A DNA stretch of 64,000 bases from Bidens hawaiensis (GCA_021521415.1 JAIQDT010007645.1:1-64000), one strand, 5' to 3'. Shown: positions 11,652-23,839, counted from the stretch's first letter. Translations and numbers: made by a program. The notes: generated from the sequence alone by a model not told the origin.

Positions 11652-12900
11652 TGATGACCGTCGTTCGAGTCATGCAAAAACCTAAATAACCTAACTAGAT
11701 AGGGTAAATAAGGTATCGTATCCACCAGGAGTATGTGGTCAGTGCAATTCATGTAAAAAAAAATTAATATTATGAAGTGACAGATTTTAGTGCTGATCAC
11801 ATAAGCAATAGTTTGAATATAGAATTAAGAAAACAAACGAGTAACAAGTTTCAAATAATTAATAAAAGAAAATCAGACCCGGGGTTCAAGAATGCAAACA
11901 AACAGTAATCTCATGCAACCTAACAGATTAACTATTACTGATTAACACAGAATAATTAATGAGCTAAACCTTAGGCATCAAAAATCGCTAACACACGGCA
12001 CTGGTTATTAAACAGTCCCTGTCAGTGTGACTCAACTAAGGGCAATTGTATGCTTCTTTGTATTCAACTAATCAAAACAATCCTATGAGCAATTATTATA
12101 GCAACTGAGAAACTAATCGTTCTGATCAACGTAAACCTAAACCAACTGAACGCACAGCAATACTAAACATCAATACTCATAGATAAATCATCAACAGTTA
12201 CAAAGTATGTGTTTTTTATACATGAGAAAACTGAAAGTAATACAAACTTTACATCCCGGATATGATTCGAGAAGACTAGCCGAGCATCGTCATCGATAGA
12301 TCTTCAATTATGATGAGGAATGCCATTAGGATTGATCAAGAGATGATTGGTAGCCCTGGAAGTCACCCAAAATGGCCTATTAGCTGCTGCTGGTCGTCAA
12401 TCATGATTAGGGTTCGTAAAATAGAAGAGATAGGTCAAAGCCTGATTTTTTCCGTTTTTTTATGTCCATAGCGATACGCGATGGCCATATGCCCATCTCA
12501 TCGCGTATCGCAACCTAATAAAACATCATATTTGGATTCCTCTCGTCGAGAAACCCAAAATTCAAATATTATTGGTCCCGTAACTCATTTTCTAGCCCAG
12601 GGTATGCTCGTTTTACTTCATGGTCGCATTTTGACAACCCATCTTGTTCAGTTTAAGCATCGGCTTATGATTTCTCATACATACTCTTCCCGAATCCTTG
12701 TAACACTTCCCAAGACATCAAATCATGCTTCGGTTTTCCCGATATATCATTCCATGCTCGTACAGGTCTCCCATTTAGCATATTTCACGATCAATGACCT
12801 GAAATACAAAAGCACGTATGAAGTACCAAAGTTCTAACTGTATACTCAATAAAACTACATAATTAATACACTAATATATATACAAAATACCTGAACACCA
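11652..12900 (-). repeat. 3' LTR of element C
   Basis: It starts TGATGACCG and ends CTGAACACCA on the plus strand and matches 51912-53158 over its length. It carries the paired words at 12469-12485 and 12498-12512 (GCGATACGCGATGG and ATCGCGTATCGC). The TATA-like site seen in the other copy is mutated here. Confidence 0.92.
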
Positions 12901-14937
12901 CATCTCCACACTTATCTTTTGCTTTCCCTCAAGCAAACTCTAAAGCAAACATTAACCTCCATCATAGGTATGTAAATTATCTTCATTAATACTAGTAAGG
13001 TTTAAGGTCATACCCAGTTTCCCAGACTGACGCTTTCTAGATTGGCATCCCGCAAATAAGGTTAAATGATATTATAAAAACAATAGAGCCGCCCAGACGA
13101 GTGTACTTTATTTCCGGTTAGGGCACACATGCTCATACCACTCATAATATAACATCTCTCCTCTCGGTTTAATATCTGGACTAGCAAAAGATGTGCTAGT
13201 ATCACTCTACTCTTAGTACCAAGTATCAACAACTGTCCACCCATATAAATTCTTTGACACAAATGCAAATCAAGAAGACTTAAAATGGGTTGTAACGGGG
13301 CTAGGTGTAAGGGTATGGAAGAGAATTTTTTCAAGTAGCTCAAACGATCCGATCCAGCTTATTACAAAACAACTAAATAAACGATAATAACATAACACTG
13401 ATTTCATCTTTTTTTTAACACAAACAAATTTCTAATTACATAATTGAATATAAACATACATCTTTAGCTTTTTGCTATTTTTTTAAGCATAATAAACGTG
13501 ATGCTTAATACTAGAACAAATACAAATACAAATACAAATACAAATAAACCTATTAAGTCGGATCGTCTCGCAATATAACATCGGGGTTAATCGAATGAAA
13601 GAATAGGTACAATAATGTTTTCTAAGGGAACCAACCCCCCGCCCTCACATTACCCACTCTCATATATATAACGTATGAGGCAACCCCTAGTACCCACACT
13701 CTCACTCATCCAGACGAGGCTTATCCTAATTGCCTCTATCACTTTTGCATTCATGCAAAACTAAGATCTCGAAACCCATGAGACAAATAAGTTACTCTCG
13801 ATGAAGGCACTCAAATGACATGTGTGTATACTATATATTGTATGTGTATTATATATATTAGGTCAAACTCACACACGTACCGGAGGAATTAGGCTACCGA
13901 CATAAACATGTGTACCTGTCCCCATGACTCGTTATCCCCGCCTAAACGACCCCATTTTCAACTTCTCGTTTTGAAAACATTTGTGAGTAAGACTATCGAG
14001 AAGCTGAAAAACCAACCATGACCAAAAACCTATAACTTGGCATTAATGGCAACAATTAACAGTTAACAACTTTGGTTTCCGAACACTCTTCAAGGTACTA
14101 TCGGGCTAAAATTTTCAAATTTCCCCTATCCCCACACTTAAGATTTACATTGTCCTCAATGTTAAAATATTTAAACAATTAATGAATATTTGAGGGATGG
14201 GGTTGAAGTTGACTTTATGACTATTAAACAATTTAAAACTCGGGACTCAAATGTTATGGTTCTACTAGCATTATACAATTACACCTTTAACATTTAAACT
14301 AATAAAAACATAATAGATTATGAAACTGAAATCACCTAATATCAACTGGAATGGACCAGTCGGCTCGCGAACTCTCGTAAACACTCGTACACTCTCGTCC
14401 CAACCAATAACCAAAACTAACAATCAAACCTGCAAAATCTCGAGACATGTAGAAGCAAGCTTCTCACAAGTGTAAGACATAGGTCTTTTAAGAGTTATGA
14501 AAGTGATTTATGTTAATTTATTAAAACAATTACCGAGCCGAATTAATTAATCATAATAAATTTTGTTAAATTATTAAAAATGTTAAAAGACCTAACTCAC
14601 TTTCGTAGGAATCACGATTGCATTTAACGTATGCAACAAGCCCTTTAATCCCACCGGTAGCCTGGGAGGACGAGTGGGGTCTCGTGAGGGTTTATAGTGA
14701 ACTACACCCACAAAGTTCCATTTTCAACAAAATCTACACGTACCTAGATTAACCACAACAAAAAAAACTTTACCGAACGCATCAAAATCCCAACTTTTCT
14801 CGTGCGGTATCCCCACACTTAGCTTTTTCTATGATGGTATACTTAAAATACAATTAGTAAAATAAAAACTAAAACAAAATGGAAACTAAAAATATACAAA
14901 ATGTACAATTACCACCCTTTTGAAACTTGAATGCCAT
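12901..14937 (-). other. Non-coding 3' region of element C
   Basis: About 2 kb lies between the protease-bearing ORF and the 3' LTR. I see no gene. It contains three minus-strand copies of a G-rich AAGTGTGG(G/A)G block (at 12901-12914, 14131-14145 and 14811-14820). The first, next to the LTR, is the probable polypurine tract. The second is preceded by TTGAGGACAATG, as in elements D and E. Short (ATACAA)n-like repeats lie near 13520-13545. Confidence 0.65.
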
Positions 14938-15174
14938 TCAAGGTGGACGTCTGGCCCGCTCCCGTGCAACCTTCTCATTATAAGCACACTTTTCTTCAAT
15001 CATTTGTTGCAAGTCTTCTGATAGGCCAGGATCTGGCCCGAACATCCTCAATCTCCATTCTTGATCATTTTGGTTAGGTGGATGTCTCACTTTCTCACTT
15101 TGTTGTTTCTCAAATCCCTTCTTATCTATTATGTCAATCACAAAACATTCATCTTTTGTGTGATCCTTGTCCAA
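14938..15174 (-). CDS. Element C, C-terminal ORF after protease
   Basis: The ORF starts MDKDHTKDECFVIDIIDKKG and contains LRMFGPDPGLSEDLQQM; it is charged and about 78 residues long. It overlaps the end of the protease ORF in another frame and probably represents the original C-terminal extension of the gag-pro protein after a frameshift. I do not recognise a domain. Nothing with polymerase motifs follows it. Confidence 0.5.
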   Translation of the reverse strand: MDKDHTKDECFVIDIIDKKGFEKQQSEKVRHPPNQNDQEWRLRMFGPDPGLSEDLQQMIEEKCAYNEKVARERARRPP

Positions 15175-16103
15175 GGATACACACTTGTCAAAAGAGGGTT
15201 AGTAGCATTTTCAAACAATGATAACCGTTTATCACGGTCTCCACACTTGATTCCCAAAACCCCCTTAGCACAATCAGTTACCGCATGTGCTGTGGCAAGG
15301 AATGGCCTACCTAATATGACTTGCGATTGTGTATTATTCACAAGTTTAGCATAGTCAAGTACAAGAAAGTCATCCGGGTAGAAAAATTCATCCACCTGAA
15401 CCATTACATTAGTCACCATGCCCCGAGGAAGTGTATGAGTTTGGTCCGCCAACACCATGGTGGTGTTTACCCTTTCTAATGGGCCAAATTCAAACTGATC
15501 ATATAAACTACTAGGCATGCTACTAACACATGCTCCAAGATCTAGAAGTGCCCGATCAGTTTTAAATTCCCCAATTTGAATTGATAAAAACGGCACTCCC
15601 GGGTCTTGGAGTTTACTTATGGTGGTATTATGCTCCACACCTTCATCCCTTATGTTGGTCAATTTACTATTTAAACATTTATCACAAGAACAACTTTCAC
15701 AAAAAGATGTTTCATTTACTTTTACTCTTGAGCTATGTTGGAAAATCGTTTCATTTTGACCAACACAATCACTCTCATCACTAACATCTTCCACCACCCC
15801 TTCAACAAACTGCGGTGGTGAATCAACTTCAACACTAGAAATTTCAAAATTAGGTAAAAGATTTACCGCAGTGATGTGCACATGGTTTCCCTTATTGGAG
15901 CTAAAGCAGTAGTGGTTCGGGTAGACTATAGTATCACTCGGGAGTTGACCTGCACTCTTTTGCAATCTTGCCATGTCTGCTGCGAGCTGACCTATTTGCT
16001 TTGGCATTGCCTCTGATGACTTATCATGTAACTCGAACTGTTTCTTCGTCTCAGCCTGATGGTCTGTCATAATCTTTATCAATGCGTCCAACTTTGAGTG
16101 CAC
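15138..16103 (-). CDS. Element C gag C-terminal linker and aspartic protease
   Basis: This 321-residue open frame has a coiled-coil-like start (residues 1-50). A cysteine-containing linker follows (SFCESCSCDKCLNS, about residue 135). The retropepsin domain comes from about residue 170: FLSIQIGEFKTDRALLDLGA is the active-site region, in the D-L-G-A form of Athila-type proteases, followed by VLADQTHTLPRG and [13 protein letters not shown]. It would process the gag protein of C. It is the longest intact frame of C, while gag upstream is frameshifted. Confidence 0.75.
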   Translation of the reverse strand: MHSKLDALIKIMTDHQAETKKQFELHDKSSEAMPKQIGQLAADMARLQKSAGQLPSDTIVYPNHYCFSSNKGNHVHITAVNLLPNFEISSVEVDSPPQFVEGVVEDVSDESDCVGQNETIFQHSSRVKVNETSFCESCSCDKCLNSKLTNIRDEGVEHNTTISKLQDPGVPFLSIQIGEFKTDRALLDLGACVSSMPSSLYDQFEFGPLERVNTTMVLADQTHTLPRGMVTNVMVQVDEFFYPDDFLVLDYAKLVNNTQSQVILGRPFLATAHAVTDCAKGVLGIKCGDRDKRLSLFENATNPLLTSVYPWTRITQKMNVL

Positions 16104-16109
16104 CGGATC

Positions 16110-17240
16110 ATCTGCATTTCCCGAGGACCTCCTTGCTGGTCCTGACTACCTGATGAATTTCCACCCCGGTTACCGTCTCTATTATACCCCTGATTCTGAT
16201 TATACGAACCCTGATGACCACCTTGGTGGTAATTTTCCTGCGATCTGTTCTGGTTCGATACCTGAAAGTTCGGGTTCGCGTTCCCGTATAGAAAGTTCGG
16301 CTGATTCCTCAGGCCCGGGTGATAGATGTTTGAGTTAAACCCTTCGCCGTTGGAATCCCCGTAAGCATAGTTAACCCCCTCGGAATCCTCATCATCATCA
16401 TCATACTCGGGGCAATTTTCTGCCTTGTGACCGAGTTCACCACATTCATCACATACCGAGAATTTTACTCCAACTTTTCCAACCTATTTCTTTTTCCCTT
16501 TTTCTGTACCCAGCCAACTCACGTTCCAATTCGGTTATCCGTTCAGATTCACTCGTGATTGACTTTACTGATCTGGAAGAAGTCTGGTGTCTTTGTCTTT
16601 CTGCTTCTGTCTCTGCTTTTGAGTCTTCACACATAAACTTTAGAAAATCCCAGTCATCTTCCTCGGGTTGGTTCAACAGTTGACCATTACATGAAGCTTT
16701 TAAATGTTTTCTATCCTCGTAGGTCAACCCGTCAACAAAAACACTTCATCAATTCCCACAATTCAATCCGATGGTGTGGGCATTTTCTAATCATCTCTAT
16801 GAATCTAGTGAATGCTTCATGAAACAGTTCGCCCGATAACTGTGAAAAATGGCGAATCTCAATTCGGGCCTCGTTTGTCTTCGATTGTGAATAATACTCG
16901 TTTAGGAAAACATGTTGCATCGCGGCCCAGTTTCTGACGCAATACATCGGTAACGAGTTAAACCGGTGTTTTTGTTTTGTCTTTCAATGAGAACTGGAAT
17001 AACCTTAACCGAACCTCATCTTGATCAAATGTATCATCACCAATCGACCCGCAAATAGCCGAAAAATCAGACAAGTGTGAATACGGGTCCTCAGAAGCCA
17101 TCCCGTGAAAATATGGCACGATTTTAATGTAAGACGGTCGAGACTTAAATGTCCGGTGTCCCAGCACTCGTACATGTGAAACAATCGGGGATGCTCCATC
17201 TGATATAGCCGGTCTGAACCGGCTGTTAACACCCTGAATT
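16110..17240 (-). pseudogene. gag: Element C gag, frameshifted
   Basis: The capsid region starts in the frame HRTFKSRPSYIKIVPYFHG and DEVRLRLFQFSLKDK (17167-16958). It continues in a second frame with FLNEYYSQSKTNEARIEIRH and KCPHHRIELWELMK (16947-16732), and in a third with TYEDRKHLKASCNGQLLNQP and a coiled-coil segment ERITELERELAGYRKR (16727-16449). A CCHC knuckle CDECGELGHKAENC lies at about 16400-16455. The order and motifs are those of Athila-type gag. The 5' end is cut off by element E at about 17290. Confidence 0.85.
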
Positions 17241-17289
17241 GGGGCTACATAATTTCTCCTTCACGCCGGCTGTTAACACCCTGAACCGG

Positions 17290-17912
17290 TTGTTAGGATT
17301 GGTATTTGAGAAATCGAAGTCAATTCTAATCATTCTACTTTACCAACTGTTTGTCTACTTAAATTGACATTCTCGGGGTAGCATGCTATTAAGCATAGGA
17401 TGGACTTGAAAATATGCATGCTATTATTCATTATGTCATAGAATGTGTTCATTCAAAAATGAGGATCAAAATTCTATCATATATTATTAGGACAAGTCTA
17501 TCACATGTTTAATTATTAATCATCAAGGAACAATGGAGTGGATTCTAGATATTAGATGGTAACCTTCACATAATTGAACAACTAGTTTAGAATCTCTCTT
17601 CTTGGTCACCTATATATGATATATATAAGTATTTATATTTTATAAGAAGTTTGAAGAAAATTAACCCCAAAATGATTAAAACCTCCGATTAAAGTAAAAC
17701 AACGATTCATTAATAGAAACATTTGTGTCCACGGATCGATACTTGGTTCTTACCAATACTATTCTACATATACGATAGGTACACTTGCCTATTTTGTGTG
17801 TATTTAGTCTTTGTAGAAATCATTTTTATAAAATTAAAACACGATCTTGTGCAAAAGCAAATCATCCAACCTCTTATATTTTTACCGCACGCGCACGCGC
17901 ACGCACACATCA
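17290..17912 (+). repeat. Truncated 5' LTR of Athila element E
   Basis: It matches the last ~625 bp of the 3' LTR (51139-51763) and ends ACACATCA just before the primer-binding site. Its left edge adjoins a duplicated piece of element C (CGGCTGTTAACACCCTGAA at about 17228 and 17265). Confidence 0.9.
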
Positions 17913-17918
17913 AGTTTT

Positions 17919-17936
17919 TGGCGCCGTTGCCGGGGA
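17919..17936 (+). promoter_or_regulatory. Primer-binding site of element E, tRNA-Asp type
   Basis: The sequence TGGCGCCGTTGCCGGGGA lies six bases after the LTR end. It is complementary to the 3' end of a plant tRNA-Asp, as usual in Athila elements. Confidence 0.85.
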
Positions 17937-18214
17937 CACGGTACGTTTCTAAGAACAATCCAGGTTTTAATTTAATCATTGTCAATAATTGTACAAATTT
18001 TAACTTCTATTTTATTTTATCTTTAATTTTTATTTTTTTTAAAATATATATTTTACAGCTAGCCTACTTTTTACCTTTATTCACCTTACCTTACTTTAGC
18101 TTAATTAACTTAAACCTTAGATAGTTTAGAATAGCTTAGCCTAACTTATAGTTTAACTTAGACTAACTTTAACTAACTATTAATTTAGTGTTTAATTGTG
18201 ATTTAGTTCCATGA
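17937..18214 (+). other. Leader of Athila element E
   Basis: AT-rich untranslated sequence between the primer-binding site and gag, with repeated TTAGCTTAAC-like stretches at 18060-18180. No gene is seen. Confidence 0.6.
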
Positions 18215-19720
18215 ATGTCCTCTACTTTTGAGCCTGCGCTTGTTTCTCCAATTTCTGAACCGAAACGACTCTTTCGTCGACGAACTCGTAAACGAACTAC
18301 AGAAACCGCAGAAGCAATCAAAGACGAATCAATAGACGCCACCACATCAGGAGAAAATCAAACCGAAGAAATGATGGCGGCCAAGAACAATGAGCCGAAC
18401 ATGAGCTAGTATGCCAATCCAACTCTCGAAGGCTATGGCAATAGAGTGGCTCCACCAGAAATTACCGAAAATTTCGAAATCAAATCTAGCACCATTCATA
18501 TGGTGGAAAATTCAGTTCAATTTCATGGTCTCCTCGACGAAGACCCTCTTTCTCACATATCTCGATTTCTACGAATCTGCGGAACCTTCAAAATCCAAAA
18601 CTGTTCATAAGATCAAATCAAACTAAAACTCTTTCCTTTCTCTCTGAGGGGCCAAGCCCTAGAATGGATAGAATCTCTTTCTTCTGGTTCCATTACCACT
18701 TGGGACCAGATGGTTGAACAGTTTCTCCTCAAATATTTTCCACCGGATAAAACTGCCAAATACCGAGCCAGCATTACCGGATTCCGGACCGATGATGACG
18801 AATCGTTACACGCAGCATGGGAAAGATATAAAAGTCTTCTTAGAAGATGTCCACATCATGGACTGAGCATATGGTTACAAGTACAAACTTTCTTTGACGC
18901 ACAATCCAGTCAAAACAAGCAAGCCATCGACCAGATCGCTGGTGGAGACCTGGGATCCAAATCACCTAACGAAGCATTTGAAGTCCCGGAGAAGGCCGCA
19001 AAGAAGAGTTTTGCTTACAACCCACCAAGATCTACACCTACACATAAAGGAATAAACCACGTTGATTCCAACACTCTTGTCACATCACAGCTTGAAGCTC
19101 TCTCTAAAAAATTCGAACAACTTCAAGCCGAACTATCAGAAACCAGACTCACCTGTGACACTTGTGGAGGAAGCCATAAGACGATTGACTGTAAGCAAGT
19201 CATCATGGCCATGGAAGAAGTAGATTTCATTGCTCGGCAGAACAACGCTTTCAGCAACAACTACAATCCAGGATGGAGAAACCACCCGAATTTCAGCTGG
19301 AAAGACGGAGGTAACACTCAAACTCTACCCGGATTTGAAAAAAGAGCAATGAATCAACCCTTTCAACCAAAACCCCAATTTCAAGATCAAAGTTCTAGTA
19401 GCCATCAAAACCCGAGCTACTCCAAGATCGAAGAAATGCTTATCCAACTAATGACCAAAACAAATGAAGCAGAAAAGAAAGCCGACTCAAGAGCCGTTGA
19501 TATCAGCGGAGTATTATTAAAACATGAAGCCGATCTCAAAAGTCAACAAGCATCACTTCAGAACCTAGAAACCCAAATCCGACAAATTGCCTAACAGTTA
19601 TCCGAAAGACCACCTGGCACTCTTCCAAGCAACACAATCACCAACCCGAATGCAACAACTAACGCCGTTACACTCAGGAGCGGTACAACCACTGTTGTCA
19701 CACCAGCTTTTGAATCAATT
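18215..19720 (+). pseudogene. gag: Athila element E gag, with in-frame stops
   Basis: The frame starts at ATG 18215 (MSSTFEPALVSPISEP). Capsid motifs include LEWIESLSSGSITTWDQM, FLLKYFPPDKTAKYRA and ESLHAAWERYKSLLRRCPHH. A C-x2-C-type finger lies at TCDTCGGSHKTIDC (about 19150-19200). Stops interrupt at 18408 and 18609, and again at 19592. Element D (46770-48553) carries the same protein with different breaks, so the damage came after the two copies separated. Confidence 0.9.
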
Positions 19721-20768
19721 ATGGAGAACAAATCTCCTGATGAAACGCAGGAAAGGCTGACTCCAACAAGCACAGTACAGCCTAAGGAGCCAGTCCGAAC
19801 CTATGTTCCGCCTATTCCATACCCTGGAAGACTGAAGGAGGAACGATTGGAAGCCCAGTATGGGAAGTTTCTAGAAGTCTTTAAGCAACTCCATATCAAC
19901 ATCCCTTTCGTCGAGGCTATTGCTCAGATGCCAAAATATGCCAAGTTTCTCAAAGAAGTGCTGACAAACAAAAGGAAGCTAGAGGAGCTCTCGCATGTCA
20001 CCCTAAGTGAAGAATGTTCAGCTGTCCTCCAAAGCAATGCCCTAGCTGACCTAGGAGCTAGTATTAATTTAATACCTTATGCGGTTTTTGCAAAACTAGG
20101 GATAGGAGAACCAAAGCCCACCCGCATGAGCATTCAGTTAGCTGACCGATCCGTTAAATACCCTCGGGGCATTGTTGAAAACATGCTTGTCAAAATTGAC
20201 AAGTTTGATTTCCCAGTAGATTTTGTGATTCTAGACATGGAGGAAGACAGAAGTGTACCTCTAATTTTAGGAAGACTCTTTTTAGCCACCGCAAAGGCTA
20301 TCATTGATGTTTGCACCGGCAAACTCACTCTCAGGGTCAATGACGAGGCAATCACTTTTGACATAGGAAAATCTATGCAATATCCGCAACAGCACGATGA
20401 CACGTTATATTGTGTTGACATCATAGACTCCATCGTAAGTTGCTATATGCGAGATTCCTCCATCAATACTCCTTTAGAAACACAAGTCTTAGACAAAACA
20501 CTCAACAAACCCATTTTAGAAGACGAAAATCTCAACAATAACTACGAAAAGTCAGAAATTATATACGAAATCATTGAAAACAATGAAAAATCTAAACCAT
20601 CAATCGAAGAACCACCAGCCTTAGAATTAAAAGAACAACCAAGACATCTCGAATACGCCTTTCTAGAAAAAGATTCTCAACTCCCAGTAATTATTTCATC
20701 TCACCTTTCTAAAGAAGAAAAAGACGAACTTCTTAAGGTTCTTAAAAACCATAAGAAGGCTATCCATG
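19721..20768 (+). pseudogene. pol: Athila element E aspartic protease region
   Basis: It starts with a proline-rich linker (VRTYVPPIPYPGRLKEER) and a conserved block (AIAQMPKYAKFLKEVLTNKR), then the retropepsin core NALADLGASINLIPYAVF with the Athila-type D-L-G-A site and [15 protein letters not shown]. About 25 residues before the active site that are present in D (between CSAVL and NALADLG) are missing here; the gap is bounded by the short direct repeat AGCAA. A 1-base loss near 20768 shifts the frame into RT. Confidence 0.85.
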
Positions 20769-20775
20769 GAAGATC

Positions 20776-21981
20776 ATGGATATCAAGGGCATCAGTCCTT
20801 CTTTCTGTACTAACAAAATCCTCATGGAAGAAGAATACAAACCTGTGGTCCAACATCAGAGACGTCTCAATCCCAACATGCAAGATGTGGTGAAGAAGGA
20901 AGTAATCAAACTGCTTGATGCCATATTAATCTACTCGATCTCGGATTCACCTTGGGTTAGTCCTGTTCAAGTAGTACCCAAGAAGGGAGGAATGATGGTC
21001 GTCATGAACGAGAAGGACGAATTAATACCAATGAGAACCATCACAGGCTGGCGAGTTTGCATTGACTACCGGAAGCTTAATGACGCCATAAGAAAAGATC
21101 ATTTTCCACTTCCTTTCATAGGCCAAATGCTTGAGCGAGTATCTGGAAAAATGTTCTACTGTTTTCTTGATGGATTTTCCAGATACTTTCAGATTCCCAT
21201 TACTCCTGAGGATCAGGAGAAAACTACTTTTACATGTCCATACGGAACCTTCGCCTACCGAAGAATTCCATTTGGACTATGTATTGCTCCAGCCACCTTC
21301 CAGCGTTGCATGGTGGCCATCTTTCACGAAATGATCGAAAACTCTATGGAAGTTTTCATGGACGACTTCTCGGTCTTTGGAAACTCTTTCGATCACTGTC
21401 TGAAAAACCTAGACAAAATGTTTGCTATGTGTGAAAAAGTAAATCTTGTGCTCAACTGGGAGAAATGCCACTTTATGGTAAAAGAAGGCATTGTTCTAGG
21501 TCACAAGATTTCTCAAAACGGACTAGAAGTTGATAAAAAAAATAAACTTGTCAATTCACCAATCATGACCACACCCGATTGGACCCTTCCATTCGAAATC
21601 ATGTGCGATGCAAGTGACTTTGCAGTTGGAGCCATGCTCGGCCAACGCAAAGAAAAACATTTTCACCCAATTTACTATGCAAGTAAAACTCTTAACGATG
21701 CACAAGAAAAATACACCACAACAGAAAAAGAGTTACTAGCAGCAGTATTTGCCTTCGAAAAATTTAGATCATACCTAGTTCTTTCCAAGACCATAGTTTA
21801 CTTTGATTATGCCGCAATACGTTACCTCTTCAACAAACAAGATGCCAAACCCAGACTCATCCGATGGATCATATTACTCCAAGAATTTGACATCGAAGTC
21901 AAGGACAAAAAGGGAGCAGAAAATGTCGTTGCAGACCACCTTTCGCGCTTAGAATGTCCAACTCCTGACAAATTTCACTAA
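20776..21981 (+). pseudogene. pol: Athila element E reverse transcriptase and RNase H, internally deleted
   Basis: RT blocks are [58 protein letters not shown] and the active site [11 protein letters not shown] with both Asp residues. RNase H has [31 protein letters not shown] and NVVADHLSR. About 65-70 residues of the thumb/connection that D retains (FLGHAGFYCRFIKDFS region) are missing between GLEVD and [12 protein letters not shown]. The deletion keeps the frame, but the polymerase is unlikely to work. A stop ends this frame at 21979. Confidence 0.9.
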
Positions 21982-23339
21982 GAAATTGTCAACGATAATT
22001 TCCCACATGAAATTCTCATGCGCATTCAAGCAGTCATAGAAGAGAAAGAAGAAAGTCCTTGGTATTTCGACTTTGCAAATTACTTAGCCTGTAGGATCCT
22101 TAGAAAAGGACTTACCCACCAACAGCGGAAGAAATTCTTCTCCGATCTTAAGTTTTACTTCTAGGAAGATCCATACGTGTTTAGGATAGGTGCGGATCAA
22201 GTCATTCTTAGATGCGTAGCAGGCAAGGAGGCCTTAGACATTCTCAAACACTGCCATGAAGGACCAACAGGCGGACACCATGTTACCGCCACCACGGTCA
22301 GGAAAGTGTTTGATGCAGGATTTTTTTGGCCCACTATATACAAAGATACACATACTTTGATCCAAGCATGCGATGCTTGTCAAAGATCCGGGAACATCTC
22401 ATCAAAAAATGAGCTGGCTCAAGAAGGCATTCAAATTTGTGAAATCTTTGATGTATGGGGAATAGATTTCATGGGCCCATTTCCTAACTCATTCGGAAAT
22501 AAATACATCCTTGTAGCAGTCGACTACGTGTCTAAATGGGTAGAAGCATAAGCTCTTCCCACTAACGATGCTCGAGTAGTTGTACGATTTCTGAAAAAGT
22601 TATTTTCAAGATTCGGTACTCCGAAAGCCCTAATCAGAGACAGAGGTACCCACTTCTATAACACTCTGATGGACAAGGTCCTAGCACGGTATGGGGTCCA
22701 TCACCGACTGGCAACACCATATCACCCTCAGACCAGTGGGCAGGTAGAAGTCTTGAATCGAGGAATTAAGAGAATTTTGGAAAGAAGCGTGGGGATGAAT
22801 CGCAAAAATTGGGCAGAAAAGTTAGATGACGCGTTGTGGGCCCTCAGGACGGCCTACAAAACTCTCATAGGAACGACACCCTTCAAGCTCGTTTACGGGA
22901 AGGCATGTCATCTACCAGTAGAGTTACAACACAAAGGCTACTGGGCCCTCAGAGCAGTGAATTTTGATCTAACGTCCGCTGGAGCAAACCGAGAAGATCA
23001 AATTCGTGAGCTCGAGGAACTAAGAACATTGGCCTATGAAAATTCCTGGTCCTACAAAGAAAAGACTAAACACATACACGACGTTCGATTAAAAGGAAAC
23101 AAAAATTTCAAACTGGCGACCGTGTACTGTTGTATAACGCTCGTTTATGTCTTTTCCCAGGAAAACTGAAATCCCGGTGGACAGGTCCATACGTAGTTGA
23201 ATCAGTTTTTGACTATGGAACAATCGAAATTTCAAATCCAAACGGACAGAAGTTCAAAGTAAATGGACATCGATTAAAACCATACATCGACGGTCCACTA
23301 AAAGAAGTTTTGGAGGTATTAACCCTCCAAACTTTTTAA
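21982..23339 (+). pseudogene. pol: Athila element E integrase
   Basis: The zinc domain shows [11 protein letters not shown] and CDACQR. The core shows [13 protein letters not shown] (first Asp), ALIRDRGTHFYN (second Asp) and HPQTSGQVEVLNRG (Glu). The C-terminal domain is [19 protein letters not shown] and VNGHRLKPYIDG, typical for Athila. Stops lie at 22162 and 22549, and a one-base shift in the A-run near 23100 moves the C-terminal part to another frame. Confidence 0.9.
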
Positions 23340-23403
23340 ATAAGAAATTAAGGAAACAAGGTCTGGCCTACACCTTCAATAGGCCTTGTAAATAATTATA
23401 TAA

Positions 23404-23404
<1 letters not shown>

Positions 23405-23436
<32 letters not shown>

Positions 23437-23448
23437 AATAATAATAAT
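23405..23448. repeat. (AAT)n microsatellite after E integrase
   Basis: An imperfect AAT/AAAT repeat. Element D has a longer (ATT)n run at the matching place. Confidence 0.95.
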
Positions 23449-23620
23449 TTTTGACAACTACGGGGGCGTGCCTTCAAAAGCACGGTCCCGTGCCTAAAAA
23501 TGCGGGCCGGCATCTACGCTGCAAAAATCTCAGTCAGACTGGTTTGTAACAGAATTGTCAGAGTAAAAACACGGAGGCGTGCTTCTAAAAACACGGTACC
23601 GTGCTCGGTTTTCTGTTTGG

Positions 23621-23839
23621 TTATAAAAGGCACCTTGTGTCATTGCATTTCTTGCACAAACCAAAACCAAAAACCTCTGAGAATTCAGCATGCCAACTGA
23701 GATGAGTGAAGCAATCCCCGTTTCCCGACATCCGAGAAACGACGCCCGCCATGTTTCAAAAACCGAGCTTCTCTTGAAACTCCAAGAACTCGTGAAAGAA
23801 CTCACCGAATCAGTGGAAAACATGAAATGGAACTCCTAG
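23621..23839 (+). CDS. Small ORF with own TATA box in E spacer (49 aa)
   Basis: A TATA box, TTATAAAAG (23621-23629), lies 16 nt after a palindrome pair. It is followed by an ORF at 23690-23839 starting MPTEMSEAIPVSRHPR and containing the helix-prone segment LLLKLQELVKELTESVENM. The ORF could be the start of a longer broken protein. No known domain is recognised. The layout suggests an internal transcription unit of the Athila element, but this is inference. Confidence 0.4.

Noticed and set aside
17885..17906. Alternating purine-pyrimidine CGCACGCGCACG run as a Z-DNA or regulatory signal
   Set aside because: Short, at the LTR end, and of variable length between copies; behaves like a microsatellite. 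I could not support a function.
17723..18124. 133-codon plus-strand frame across the E LTR and primer-binding site
   Set aside because: It spans the LTR end and leader, is hydrophobic because of T-rich sequence, and lacks domains; a chance frame.
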